DNA of 64,000 nt from Natrinema versiforme (GTDB lineage Archaea; Halobacteriota; Halobacteria; Halobacteriales; Natrialbaceae): NCBI RefSeq assembly GCF_005576615.1, contig NZ_CP040330.1:3410001-3474000 (forward strand), given 5' to 3'. Shown here in pieces: positions 17,689-27,300 of the stretch. The first letter of the stretch is position 1. Every line of letters starts with the position of its first letter. The translations under genes and the position numbers were made by a program. The notes beneath the pieces are model-generated. The model was not told the origin of the DNA, made no database searches, and worked only from the letters and a program-made list of their open reading frames with translations.

Positions 17689-19308
17689 ATGACAAATCTC
17701 GTTCGGGAGGTCGGGGCGACGGTCGATGCGAACCCGGATTCGGCTGCGATCGCCTACGACGGCGCGGAACTGAGCTACGAGGAGTTCTGGACGCAAGCCG
17801 GACAGTTCGCACAGGCACTCGAGGACCGCGGGATCGGCGAGGGTGACCGCGTCGGGATCTACCTGCCGAACCTGCCACAGTTCGTGACGGCGTTCTACGG
17901 CACCCTGCGTGCCGGCGGGATCATCGTCCCGATGAATCCCCAGTACAAGGCCCGCGAGATCCGCCACATGCTCGGCGACAGCGGGGCGAAGGCCGTCGTC
18001 GCGCTGGCCGATCTCGTTCCCAACGTCCTCGAGGTACAGGACGACACCGACGTCGAGCAGGTCGTCAGCGTCGGTGAGCAAAGCTCACCGGGCAGCGAGA
18101 CGTCGTCTCGCGATGTCGGCGCGGACGTCGACGGCGCGACGGCGTTCGACGAGTTCCTCGCCGCAGAGACCAAGGCGACCGTCGATCGCGCGGACGACGA
18201 CGTCGCGGTCCAGCCGTACACGTCGGGGACGACCGGCACGCCGAAGGGCGTGCTGTTGACCCACCACAACCTCGCCTTTACGACGCGGGCCAACGCGAGC
18301 GTGCCGCCGGGCGGGTTTCAGGCCTCCGACCGTCTCATCGGCACGCTCCCGCTGTTCCACATCTACGGCATGTCCGTCGTGATGAACGGCGCGATGTACA
18401 GCGGCGGGACCTACTACCCCGTCCCCGAGTGGGACGCCCCGACGGTGATGAACCAACTCGAGGACGACGAGATCACGATCATGTTCGCCGTCCCCGCGAT
18501 GTTCAACGACATGATCAACCAGCCCGACGCCGAGAGCTACGAGTTCGAGGCCCTGCGCTTTGCGAACTCCGGGGGCTCGAGCCTGCCGCTCGAGGTCTTA
18601 GAGCGGTTCGAATCGCTCTGGGGCGTCCAGCTCAACGAGGGGTACGGCCTGACCGAGACGAGTCCGGTCACCCACGCCAACACGAACGACGCCCGCCGGA
18701 AGGGCAGCATCGGCCAGCCCCTCGAGGGCGTGGAGGCGAAGATCGTCGACGAGGAGTTCAACGAGGTGCCCCGCGTCGAGGAGGGGCCGATCGACGAGGA
18801 GGAGGCGGCGATCCACGAGATCACGGGCGAACTCGTCATCCACGGGCCGAACGTGATGAAGGAGTACTACGGGCTGCCCGAGGCCAACGAGGAGGCCTTT
18901 ACCAACGAGGACGGCAAGCGCTGGTTCCACACCGGCGACATCGGCTACTGGGACGAGGATAACTTCTTCTACGTCGTCGACCGGGAGAAGCACATGATCG
19001 TCACCGGCGGCTACAACGTCTATCCGCGCGAGGTCGAAGAACTCCTCTTCGAACACGAGGACGTCGCCGACGCCGCCGTCGTCGGGATTCCGGACGAGCG
19101 CCGCGGCGAGACCGTCAAGGCGTTCATCGTGACCACGCCCGACGCCGAGGCGACGCCGGAAGACATCAAACAGTACTGTCTGACCAACCTCGCGGAGTAC
19201 AAACATCCCCGCGAGGTCGAGTTCGTTCAGGAACTCCCGCGGACGACGACGGGGAAGGTCCAGAAGTTCGAGCTTCGCGGCGACGACGCCGACGACATCG
19301 GCGAGTAA
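17689..19308 (+). CDS. Acyl-CoA synthetase (AMP-forming), fatty-acid/carboxylic-acid CoA ligase
   Basis: 539 residues. The ATP/AMP-binding loop YTSGTTGTPKGVLLTHHN is near residues 182-199, GYGLTETSPVTH near 318, HTGDIGYWDEDNFFYVVDREKHMIVTGG near 415, and the C-terminal catalytic Lys in PRTTTGKVQKFELR near 520. The enzyme activates a carboxylic acid to its CoA thioester. It lies 108 bp downstream of the TRAP permease on the same strand and upstream of an acyl-CoA dehydrogenase, so import, activation and first oxidation are encoded consecutively. ATG 17689 (MTNLVREVG) was preferred to an upstream in-frame codon because alignable sequence begins there. Confidence 0.92.
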   Translation: MTNLVREVGATVDANPDSAAIAYDGAELSYEEFWTQAGQFAQALEDRGIGEGDRVGIYLPNLPQFVTAFYGTLRAGGIIVPMNPQYKAREIRHMLGDSGAKAVVALADLVPNVLEVQDDTDVEQVVSVGEQSSPGSETSSRDVGADVDGATAFDEFLAAETKATVDRADDDVAVQPYTSGTTGTPKGVLLTHHNLAFTTRANASVPPGGFQASDRLIGTLPLFHIYGMSVVMNGAMYSGGTYYPVPEWDAPTVMNQLEDDEITIMFAVPAMFNDMINQPDAESYEFEALRFANSGGSSLPLEVLERFESLWGVQLNEGYGLTETSPVTHANTNDARRKGSIGQPLEGVEAKIVDEEFNEVPRVEEGPIDEEEAAIHEITGELVIHGPNVMKEYYGLPEANEEAFTNEDGKRWFHTGDIGYWDEDNFFYVVDREKHMIVTGGYNVYPREVEELLFEHEDVADAAVVGIPDERRGETVKAFIVTTPDAEATPEDIKQYCLTNLAEYKHPREVEFVQELPRTTTGKVQKFELRGDDADDIGE

Positions 19309-19443
19309 TCGCGAGCCCACTCGCCGCTCGGTCTCTTGCGATCCGCTCGTTTCCGTGCTTACGGGCCGCCCGACGGAAGATTAACAAAAACAAATTTCGA
19401 GCGTATCCGAAGATACTTTGTAAGACGACACCAAGCAAACGAT

Positions 19444-20583
19444 ATGGCATTCCAGCTGTCAGCTGAGCACGAGGCGATCCGCGAGGCCGTCCGCGAGTTC
19501 GGTGAAAACGAGATGGCACCGGTCGCCGAGGAACACGATCGAGAGGGCAAGTATCCCGAGGACCTTCGCCGGAAGGCCGCCGAGTACGACTTCGTCGCGC
19601 CGAGTATCCCGCTCGAGTACGGCGGTGCCGGGATGGACAAAATCTCCTCGACGATCGTCACCGAGGAACTCTGGCGCGCGGATCCGGGGATCGGCTCCGC
19701 GATCGGCAGCGCCGGCTTCGGCTCGAACATGATCATGGAGTTCGGCGACGAGTGGATGAAAGAGGAGTGGCTGCCCAAGATCGCGAACGGAGAGATCGCG
19801 TCGGTGTCGATGATCTCCGAGCCCGCACACGGCTCGAACGTCGCCGGCATCGAGACGGTCGCCGAGAAGGACGGCGACGAGTTCGTCGCCAACGGCAACA
19901 AGATGTGGATCACCAACGGCACCGTCGCCGACATCGGCGTCCTCATGGCCAAGACGAGCCCCGGCGAGGGCCACAAGGGCATCACCGCCTTCCTCGTCGA
20001 GATGGACTGGGACGGCATCACGACCGATAAGATCAACAACAAGCTCGGGATCCGCGCCTCCGACCTCGCGGAGGTCGTCATCGACGACGTGCGCATCCCC
20101 GAGGAGAACGTCATCGGCGAGGTCGACAAGGGCTTCTACCAGCTGATGGAGTTCTTCGCCGCCGGTCGTGCCAACGTCGCCGCACAGGCCGTCGGCGCCG
20201 CCCAGGGCGCGCTCGACGCCGCCATCGAGTACGCCAACCAGCGCGAGCAGTTCGACCAGAAGATCTCCGAGTTCCAGGCCATCCAGCACAAGATCGCCGA
20301 GATGGCCACCAAGGTCGAGGCCGCCCGCTCGCTGACCTACCGCGCCGCGACCCAGGTCGAGCAGGAGAACCAGGACATCGCCGCGCAGTACTCGAGCATG
20401 GCGAAGTACTTCGCGAGCGAGATCTCGGTCGAAGTCGCCGACGAGGGCATTCAGGTCCACGGCGGCTCGGGCTATGTGACGGACTACCCCGCCGAGCGCT
20501 ACTACCGCGACGCCCGCATCACGAAGATCTACGAGGGCACCAGCGAGATCCAGAAGAACATCATCGCCGACCAGATCCTCTGA
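19444..20583 (+). CDS. Acyl-CoA dehydrogenase (short/branched-chain type)
   Basis: 379 residues, standard length. It contains the FAD-binding signatures VSMISEPAHGSNVAG and MWITNG, AQAVGAAQGALDAAIEYA, QVHGGSGYVTDYPAERYYRDARI and IYEGTSEIQKNIIADQIL with the catalytic Glu in YEGTSEIQ. It catalyses alpha,beta-dehydrogenation of an acyl-CoA, passing electrons to ETF. The start at 19444 (MAFQLSAEHEAI) matches family N-termini; the upstream open extension is Arg-rich and not conserved in style. Part of the import-activation-oxidation series with the CoA ligase 135 bp upstream. Confidence 0.93.
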   Translation: MAFQLSAEHEAIREAVREFGENEMAPVAEEHDREGKYPEDLRRKAAEYDFVAPSIPLEYGGAGMDKISSTIVTEELWRADPGIGSAIGSAGFGSNMIMEFGDEWMKEEWLPKIANGEIASVSMISEPAHGSNVAGIETVAEKDGDEFVANGNKMWITNGTVADIGVLMAKTSPGEGHKGITAFLVEMDWDGITTDKINNKLGIRASDLAEVVIDDVRIPEENVIGEVDKGFYQLMEFFAAGRANVAAQAVGAAQGALDAAIEYANQREQFDQKISEFQAIQHKIAEMATKVEAARSLTYRAATQVEQENQDIAAQYSSMAKYFASEISVEVADEGIQVHGGSGYVTDYPAERYYRDARITKIYEGTSEIQKNIIADQIL

Positions 20584-20817
20584 TAGGGCGCGTTGCGGCG
20601 TAAATCGATCTTCTCTGTCGTTTTCGCAGCTCTTTCCGATCCGTTTCGAGACTCGTCTCGTAAGCCGAGTGTTCGAGATGTCCGAGCGTGAAATCCACTC
20701 GAGTCCGCTCTCGAGTAGTCGCGAAACCAACGACGAAGCTAGCTCGAGACGCGAGCGGAGCGCCGCTCGCCTACTGCTCCGGCACGCGCGGAGTTCGACG
20801 GCAGCACCCTGACGCAT

Positions 20818-20877
20818 CCACCTTTTGTCTCGGCCGACGCTGACGCGTCGCCCTCGCAAAATCTGGACCAAAAGGCC
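20818..20877 (-). repeat. Dispersed element, copy 1 (ACCTTTTG...CAAAATCT-GGACCAAAAG)
   Basis: 60-bp unit downstream of the first thiolase gene. One end reads CCACCTTTTGTCTCGG, the other CGCAAAATCTGGACCAAAAG. Related copies are at 20929-20988, 48302-48364 and 51833-51899. Outward of it (about 20793-20811) is a decayed third copy of the thiolase gene end. Confidence 0.7.
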
Positions 20878-20889
20878 TAGACGACCCGT

Positions 20890-20922
20890 CTAGTTGACGG
20901 TAAATTCGATCGCTGCACCCTG
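20890..20922 (-). repeat. Duplicated 3' end of the thiolase gene, including a stop codon
   Basis: On the minus strand this 33-bp stretch encodes [10 protein letters not shown] followed by a stop, matching the true gene end at 21002-21034 ([10 protein letters not shown], stop) with 6 mismatches. It is separated from the gene by element copy 2. Confidence 0.75.
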
Positions 20923-20928
20923 CCACGT

Positions 20929-20988
20929 CCACCTTTTGTCTCGGTCGTCGCTTGCGCTCCTCCCTCGCAAAATCTGGACCAAAAAGCC
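20929..20988 (-). repeat. Dispersed element, copy 2
   Basis: Same ends as copy 1 (CCACCTTTTGTCTCGG and CTCGCAAAATCTGGACCAAAA) with a different 15-20 bp middle. Read in the direction of the thiolase gene it starts GGCTTTTTGGTC just after the stop codon, so it may also act as the gene's T-rich terminator. Confidence 0.75.
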
Positions 20989-21001
20989 TCGTTCAACCGT
21001 C

Positions 21002-22138
21002 TTAGGCGACGGTAAACTCGATAGCCGCACCCTGCCCGTAGCCGACGCACATCGTCGAGAGCCCGAGGCCGCCGCCCCGGCGCTGTAGTTCGTGGATCAG
21101 CGTCACAGGGAGGCGAGCGCCGGAGGCCCCCAGCGGGTGGCCGATGGCGATCGCGCCGCCGTTGACGTTGAACGTCTCGTCGTCGAAGCCGAGTTCGTCC
21201 CGGCAGTAGATCGTCTGGCTGGCGAAGGCCTCGTTGAGTTCCACGAGGTCGTAGTCGTCGGCGTCGCGGCCGTTTCGCTCCCAGATGCCCCGCACCGCCG
21301 GCACCGGGCCGATCCCCATCACCGTTGGATCGACGCCCGCGACGTTGTGATCCTCGATTTCGGCCATGACCTCGAGGTCCCGCTCGTCGGCGAATTCTCG
21401 GCTCGTGATCAGGACTCCTGCAGCGCCGTCGGAGACCTGCGAGGCGTTGGCCGCGGTGACGGTGCCGTCTTCCTCAAAGGCGGGCGGGAGGCCGGCAATC
21501 TTCTCCGCGGTCGTCCCGGGACGGAGTCCCTCGTCCTCGGTGATCGTGCCCTCGGCCGTGTCGATGGGGACGATCTCGTCGTCGAATTTGCCCGCCTCGG
21601 TGGCCTCGCAGGCGCGTTGCTGGCTTCGGGCCCCGTACTCGTCTTGGGCCTCGCGGGAGATGTCGTACTCGCGGGCGACCGTCTCGGCGGTCTGGCCCAT
21701 CGCGAGCCCGGCCGCGTCGTACTGCTCGGCGATGCCCGCGTAGGAGTCGATCCCTTTTCGGCGCTCGTTGCGAGACATGTTCTCGACGCCGCCGGCGACG
21801 ATGACCTCGCGCTGGCCCGCTCGAACGGCGTCGCTGGCGCTCATGATCGCCTCCGCCGAGGAGGCACAGAGCCGATCGATGGTGGTGCCGGGCACGCTTT
21901 CGCCCAGCTCCGACAGGAGGGCGATCACCCGCGCGATGTTGTTGCTCTGCTTGTTGACCTGCTTGGCACAGCCCCACCGGATGTCGTCGACGGCCTCGCC
22001 CGAGAGGCCGGTCCGCTCGAGCATCGCGTCGACGAGCGGGACCGAAAGCTCCTCGCTGCCGGTGTCGGCGAAGACGCCGCCGTGTTTCCCCTGCGGAGTC
22101 CGGACTGCCTGCACGATAACTGGCTGCCGATCGCTCAT
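21002..22138 (-). CDS. Thiolase (acetyl-CoA C-acyltransferase)
   Basis: 378 residues. Catalytic residues are visible: nucleophilic Cys91 in [12 protein letters not shown], His334 in [18 protein letters not shown] and Cys364 in CVGYGQGAA. It cleaves 3-ketoacyl-CoA to acetyl-CoA plus a shortened acyl-CoA, or runs in the condensation direction. It is a close paralogue of the thiolase at 50681-51817 (same length, same catalytic positions). It is convergent with the acyl-CoA dehydrogenase upstream on the plus strand. The 3' end is duplicated downstream together with a short repeat element. Confidence 0.95.
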   Translation of the reverse strand: MSDRQPVIVQAVRTPQGKHGGVFADTGSEELSVPLVDAMLERTGLSGEAVDDIRWGCAKQVNKQSNNIARVIALLSELGESVPGTTIDRLCASSAEAIMSASDAVRAGQREVIVAGGVENMSRNERRKGIDSYAGIAEQYDAAGLAMGQTAETVAREYDISREAQDEYGARSQQRACEATEAGKFDDEIVPIDTAEGTITEDEGLRPGTTAEKIAGLPPAFEEDGTVTAANASQVSDGAAGVLITSREFADERDLEVMAEIEDHNVAGVDPTVMGIGPVPAVRGIWERNGRDADDYDLVELNEAFASQTIYCRDELGFDDETFNVNGGAIAIGHPLGASGARLPVTLIHELQRRGGGLGLSTMCVGYGQGAAIEFTVA

Positions 22139-22258
22139 TGGTACTGAGTGGCTCGCACTCGGGAACCAAAGGCACTCCGTTCTTCGGGTTCGGTCGTCGG
22201 TTTACAGAAGTAGGCATTTCGTTGTCGTGAATAGACAGGTGCCACACGGGTAGAAAAT

Positions 22259-22340
22259 ATAGTAGTCACTGAAACGATTTACATACTGATCGCAACGCGG
22301 TCGTGCGATCAGATGTGCAATGACTTTCAGTGGCTACTAT
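22259..22340. repeat. 82-bp extragenic palindrome
   Basis: Outer 16-bp arms ATAGTAGTCACTGAAA (22259-22274) and TTTCAGTGGCTACTAT (22325-22340) pair with one mismatch. An inner stem is formed by ACATACTGATCGCA (22281-22294) and TGCGATCAGATGT (22304-22316). Imperfect dyads of this type behave as multicopy intergenic palindromes in haloarchaeal genomes; copy number here cannot be measured. Confidence 0.75.
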
Positions 22341-22690
22341 CGGTGCCCAGAAAGCCCCGAGACGGCTCGACTCGGGGGACTCGCTTCGCTCCTCGGCCGT
22401 GGGCCTGCGGTGCTTCCGTCGTCCGCCTTCCGCGAGCCCTCTCGCCCCTTTCAGTCCCGCCCGACCAGCACCACACCCTCCCCAACCGACTGCGGTCCTC
22501 GCTCCCCGGCTCGCGGCGTTGCCGCTCGCCTTTCCGCGGCGTCCTCAGAAGTGCAAAGCACTTCTGATGGGTTCGAGAATCGCGACGCGATTTTCGAACG
22601 CTTCGCGCCGCGCTTTCGGTCGCTGCGGTCCTCGTCCCTCGCACAGTGGCGTCGATCGGCCCTCGCAAGACTCGAGCACGATCGACAGCG
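22341..22690. repeat. GC-rich non-coding element with strong hairpins
   Basis: About 350 bp adjoining the palindrome. It contains TCAGAAGTGC/GCACTTCTGA (22545-22567, perfect 10-bp stem, 3-base loop), a 13-base stem with one mismatch at 22571-22599, and CCCCGAG/CTCGGGG near 22355-22378. The phrases CCCTCCCCA-CCGA and CTCGTCCCTCGC recur in the element at 31891-32180. It shows no coding periodicity I trust on either strand. Confidence 0.55.
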
Positions 22691-22801
22691 CGCGCCGTGA
22701 GTTGGTTCGGAGACGGGACAGGCGGGGACTTCGTCTCGGTCGCAGTAGTGCTGTTTGTTCGAAAGGGAACGCTTTTGATCGCTTCGTCTGTCTCCCCGTA
22801 C

Positions 22802-23686
22802 ATGCAAATCGCAGTCCTCGGAGCCGGCAGTATGGGCCACGGAATCGCACAGGTCTCCGCGATGGCGGGCCACGATGTCGTCCTGCGGGACATCGAGGAG
22901 GACTTCGTCGAGGACGGTCTCGAGGGAATCCGAACCAACCTCCAAGGTGGCGTCGACCGGGACAAACTCAGCGAGTCGGAGATGGTGGAAACGCTCGAGC
23001 GCATCGACGGGACGACGGACCTCGAGGCGGCGGTCGCGGACGCGGCCCTCGTCGTCGAGGCCGTCCCGGAGGACATGGACCTCAAGCAGGACGTGTTCGC
23101 CGATATCGAAGCCGCCGCGAGCGAGGACACCGTGATCGCCTCGAACACGTCCTCGCTGTCCGTGACCGAGATGGCGAGCGTCCTCGAGCACCCCGAGCGG
23201 GCGGTGGGACTGCACTTCTTCAACCCGCCCCACATCATGGATCTGGTGGAGATCGTCATCGCCGAGCAGACCGACGACCGCACGGAGGAGTTCGCCGTCG
23301 ACTACGTCCGGGGCATCGAGAAGGAGGACGTGGTCGTGCGCGATACGGCCGGCTTCGCCACCTCGAGACTCGGCCTCGCGCTCGGCCTCGAGGCGATCCG
23401 GATGGTCGAGCAGGGCGTCGCCAGCCCGGCCGACATCGACGAGGGGATGGAGATCGGCTACGGCCACCCGATGGGACCGCTCGAGTTGACCGACCACGTC
23501 GGACTGGACGTGCGCCTGCACATCGCCGAACACCTCCGCGAGGAGTTGGGCGAGCGGTTCAAGCCGCCCCAGTCGCTGCGCCGGAAGGTCCGGGCGGGCA
23601 ACCTCGGCAAGAAGACCGGCGAGGGCTACTACGTCTGGGAGGACGGCGAGCGCGTCGGGATGAGCGGCGACTGGGGCGAGGACTGA
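22802..23686 (+). CDS. 3-hydroxyacyl-CoA dehydrogenase
   Basis: 294 residues, full family length. The Rossmann NAD motif GAGSMGHGIA is at residues 7-16, followed by VVEAVPEDMDLK, SNTSSLSVTEMA, GLHFFNPPHIMDLVEIV (catalytic His in the HFFNP loop) and a complete C-terminal domain ending GNLGKKTGEGYYVW. It oxidises (S)-3-hydroxyacyl-CoA to 3-ketoacyl-CoA, the step before thiolase. The start is ATG 22802 (MQIAVLGAG); the upstream extension of the frame is in the repeat element and is not coding. Compare the shortened paralogue at 32296-33033. Confidence 0.95.
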   Translation: MQIAVLGAGSMGHGIAQVSAMAGHDVVLRDIEEDFVEDGLEGIRTNLQGGVDRDKLSESEMVETLERIDGTTDLEAAVADAALVVEAVPEDMDLKQDVFADIEAAASEDTVIASNTSSLSVTEMASVLEHPERAVGLHFFNPPHIMDLVEIVIAEQTDDRTEEFAVDYVRGIEKEDVVVRDTAGFATSRLGLALGLEAIRMVEQGVASPADIDEGMEIGYGHPMGPLELTDHVGLDVRLHIAEHLREELGERFKPPQSLRRKVRAGNLGKKTGEGYYVWEDGERVGMSGDWGED

Positions 23687-24361
23687 CCGACGCGGACGGC
23701 CGGTCGGCAGAGATATCGGATTTCAGTATTGAGACCGGATCTATCTGATATCAAATAGTAACTCGAGTCTCGTTATCCTCTCGACGCCGGAGCGACTTTC
23801 GTGCGGGTATCGACGGATAACGCCGCCAAAATACGGATTTCCGGATCGCTATCGACGCGACTGATTCCCGATCGCGAGACGACCCTAGAATGGCTGTACG
23901 TGGGCCAGATTCCCCACAATTCTCTCGCTTCTCCCTCTACACCCACGGTAGTTGTGTAGTTGATGTGTATGGGTCAGAGACAGTGTACGAGTTAGGGTAG
24001 ACGCTGTCGTATCGAACCGATCTCGACCGGATCGCGCGTTTCCGCGCCTCGAGAATCGGCTGGGAGTATCGTGTGCTACTCTGTCCCAACTAGGTAGGCA
24101 GAGCGCTCGTTCTGTTGGCCTGCGCACGGTTACGTGCCGTCCGACGGGCGGACGGTGGCCCCGGGGGCGTACCTGCGAACACGACACGGAGCACGACCAC
24201 TCGATCACCACCAGTTCGAACACCTCACGCATTCGGCAGGGGACACCTCCCCGCCGACACCCTCGGTCCGAACGGTTCTCGACGGTCGTTCGTCGCCCAG
24301 GCCCGCGAGGCTGGGTTTGGCAATGCCGACGCTTTTGGCCGCCCCTGCGTAAGGAAGCAGT
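23687..24361. other. Intergenic region, nothing recognised
   Basis: 675 bases between 3-hydroxyacyl-CoA dehydrogenase and the large FAD/Fe-S gene. Open frames such as 23885-24232 minus are short and Arg/His-rich. There is no tRNA T-loop pattern and no repeat shared with the other intergenic elements. Confidence 0.5.
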
Positions 24362-27300
24362 ATGTCACTGGAGCCGAGCGGCGACCCGGCCGCCGACCGT
24401 CGTGCGAACTACGACTACCGGAGCGACGAGGTGGATCGCCCGGCGCTGGTCGCCGATCTCGAGGCCGTCGTCGACTGTGAGGTCCGCGCGGACTCCTACT
24501 CCCGAGAACTGTACGCGACCGACGCGAGCGCCTACGAGGTAACGCCGATCGCCGTCGCCTTCCCGCAGTCGACGGCCGACGTCGCCGCTATCGTCGAGTA
24601 CTGCGCGGAGCGGGAGATCCCGGTCCTGCCACGCGGCGGGGGAACGAGCCTCGCGGGGCAGACGGTCAACCGCGCCGTCGTGCTGGATTTCACGCGGCAC
24701 ATGAACGAGATCCGCACTCTCGATCCCGACGGACGAACGGCGACGGTAGAACCCGGGACGATCCTCGGCACGCTGAACGAGGCCCTCGCTCCCCACGACC
24801 TGAAGTTCGCCCCGGACCCGGCGTGGGGGGACAAGAGCGCTATCGGCGGCGCGATCGGCAACAACTCGACGGGCGCCCACTCGCTGAAGTACGGCAAGAC
24901 CGACGCCTACGTCGAGCGGGTCGAAGCCGTCCTCGCCGACGGGACCGTGACGACCTTCGGCGAGGTCACCCTCGAGGAGATCGCCGACCGCGCCGATCTC
25001 GACGGGGACCTCGAGGCCCGGATCTACGCCGAAGTCGACCGCATCCTCGAGGAGGACGCCGACCTGATCGAGGAGACGTATCCCGACCTGAAGCGAAACG
25101 TCTCGGGGTACAATCTCGACCGACTGGTGGCCGAAGCGCGCGGCGAACCCATGCCGGGCGGCCAAGACGCCAGCGACTCGGGGACCGTCAACCTCGCGCG
25201 CCTGCTGGCGGGCAGCGAGGGCACGCTGGCGATCGTCACCGAGGCGACCGTCTCGCTCGAGCCCGTTCCCGAGACGAAGGCCGTCGCCCTCCTCTGCTAT
25301 CCGGAACTCCACGACGCGATGCGGGACATCGAACCGATCCTCGCCCACGACCCCGCCGCGGTCGAGGTGCTCGACGACGTGCTGATCGACCTCGCTCGCG
25401 ACACTGCCGAGTTCGGCCCCGTCACGGAGATGCTCCCGGAGGGCACCAACGCCACGCTGCTGGTCGAGTTCTACGCCGAGGACGCCGACCACGGGAAGGA
25501 GCAGGTCTCCGGCCTGCTCGCGGACCGCGTCCCCTCGGCGAGCCCCGCCGGCGAACCGGCCGCGGACGCGCCGCGGACCGACGGCGCGGAGACGCTCGCC
25601 CTCGAGGCGCTCGAGGCCTACGACGCGGACGAGCGCGCCCAGCTGTGGAAGCTCCGGAAGTCCGGGCTCCCGATCCTGCTCTCGCGGACGACCGACGACA
25701 AACACATCAGCTTCATCGAGGACACCGCAATTCCGCCCGAACACCTGCCGGAGTTCGTCGAGCGCTTCGAGGAGATCCTCGAGACTCACGACACCTACGC
25801 CGCCTTTTACGCCCACGCGGGGCCCGGCGTGCTCCACGTCCGGCCGCTCGTGAACACGAAGACCGAAATCGGGCTGGACCAGTTACACGGCATCGCGGAC
25901 GACGTCACCGATCTCGTCGTGGATCTGGACGGCTCGGTTTCGGGCGAACACGGCGACGGCCGCGCCCGCACCCAGTGGAATCACAAGCTCTACGGCGACG
26001 ACCTCTGGGAGAGCTTTCAGGACCTCAAGACGGCGTTCGACCCCGACTGGCTCCTGAATCCGGGACAGGTCGTGTTTCGGGAGGACGACCCCACCGATCT
26101 GCGCGAGCACCTGCGGTTCGACCCCGACTACGAGTTCGAGGCCGGCTTCGAGCCCGCCCTCGAGTGGGAGAACGACAACGGCATGCAGGGCATGGTCGAA
26201 CTCTGCCACGGCTGTGGCGGCTGTCGGGGCGAACAGGAGACTACCGGCGGCGTGATGTGTCCGACCTACCGGGCAAGTCAGGAAGAGATCACGGCGACCC
26301 GCGGCCGAGCGAACGCGCTCCGGCAGGCCATGAGCGGCGACTTAGAGCCCGACGAGGCCGTCTCCGACGAGTTCGTCGAGGAGGTGATGGGGCTCTGTAT
26401 CGGCTGCAAGGGCTGTGCCATCGACTGCCCGAGCGAGGTCGACATGGCGAAGCTCAAGGCCGAAGTCACCCACGAGTACCACCAGCGCAACGGCGCGACG
26501 CTCCGGGACCGGCTCTTCGCCAACGTCGCGACGCTCTCGAAGGTGGGGAGCCAGCTCGCCCCGCTGTCGAACGCCCTGCCGAAGCTCCCGGGCGCGCGCA
26601 AGGCCCTCGAGGTGGTCGTCGGAATCGATTCGGACCGGCCGCTGCCGACGTTCCACGCGACGACCTTTCGTGACTGGTTCCACCAGCGGGGCGGCGCTCG
26701 CGTCAGCGAGGCCGAGGCCGACCGCAAGGCCGTCCTCTACCCCGATAGCTACACCAACTACAGCCATCCCGACGCCGGGAAGGCGGCCGTCCGCGTGCTC
26801 GAGGCCGCCGGCGTCCACGTCGCCGTCCCCGACGACCTCGGCGATACCGGCCGGCCGGCGTTCTCGAAGGGGTTCCTCGACAAGTCGGAAGACGCCGCCC
26901 GCAAGAACGTCACCGCGCTCGCGCCGCGGGTCGCCGACGGCTGGGACGTGGTCGTCATCGAGCCCTCCGACGCGGTCATGTTCCAGGGGGACTACCTCGA
27001 CCTGCTCTCCTCGGAGGCCGCCGAGACGCTCGCCGGCGCGACCTACGGCGTCTGCGAGTACATCGACACCTTCCGGCTGGACGAGACGATCGCGTTCGAC
27101 GCCGGCTCGGCGGCGCAGGATCTCGTCTATCACGGCCACTGCCACCAGAAGTCGGTCGCGAAGGACCACCACGCCGTCGGCGTGCTCCGGCGGGCCGGCT
27201 ACGCCGTCGACCCGCTCGATTCGGGCTGCTGTGGGATGGCCGGCAGTTTCGGCTACGAGTCCGAACACGCCTCGATGAGCGACGCCATCGCCTCGATCCT

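Noticed and set aside
24076-24150. tRNA-like stretch GGTAGGCAGAGCG
   Set aside because: It resembles a D-arm, but no T-loop, anticodon stem or matching acceptor can be built around it.
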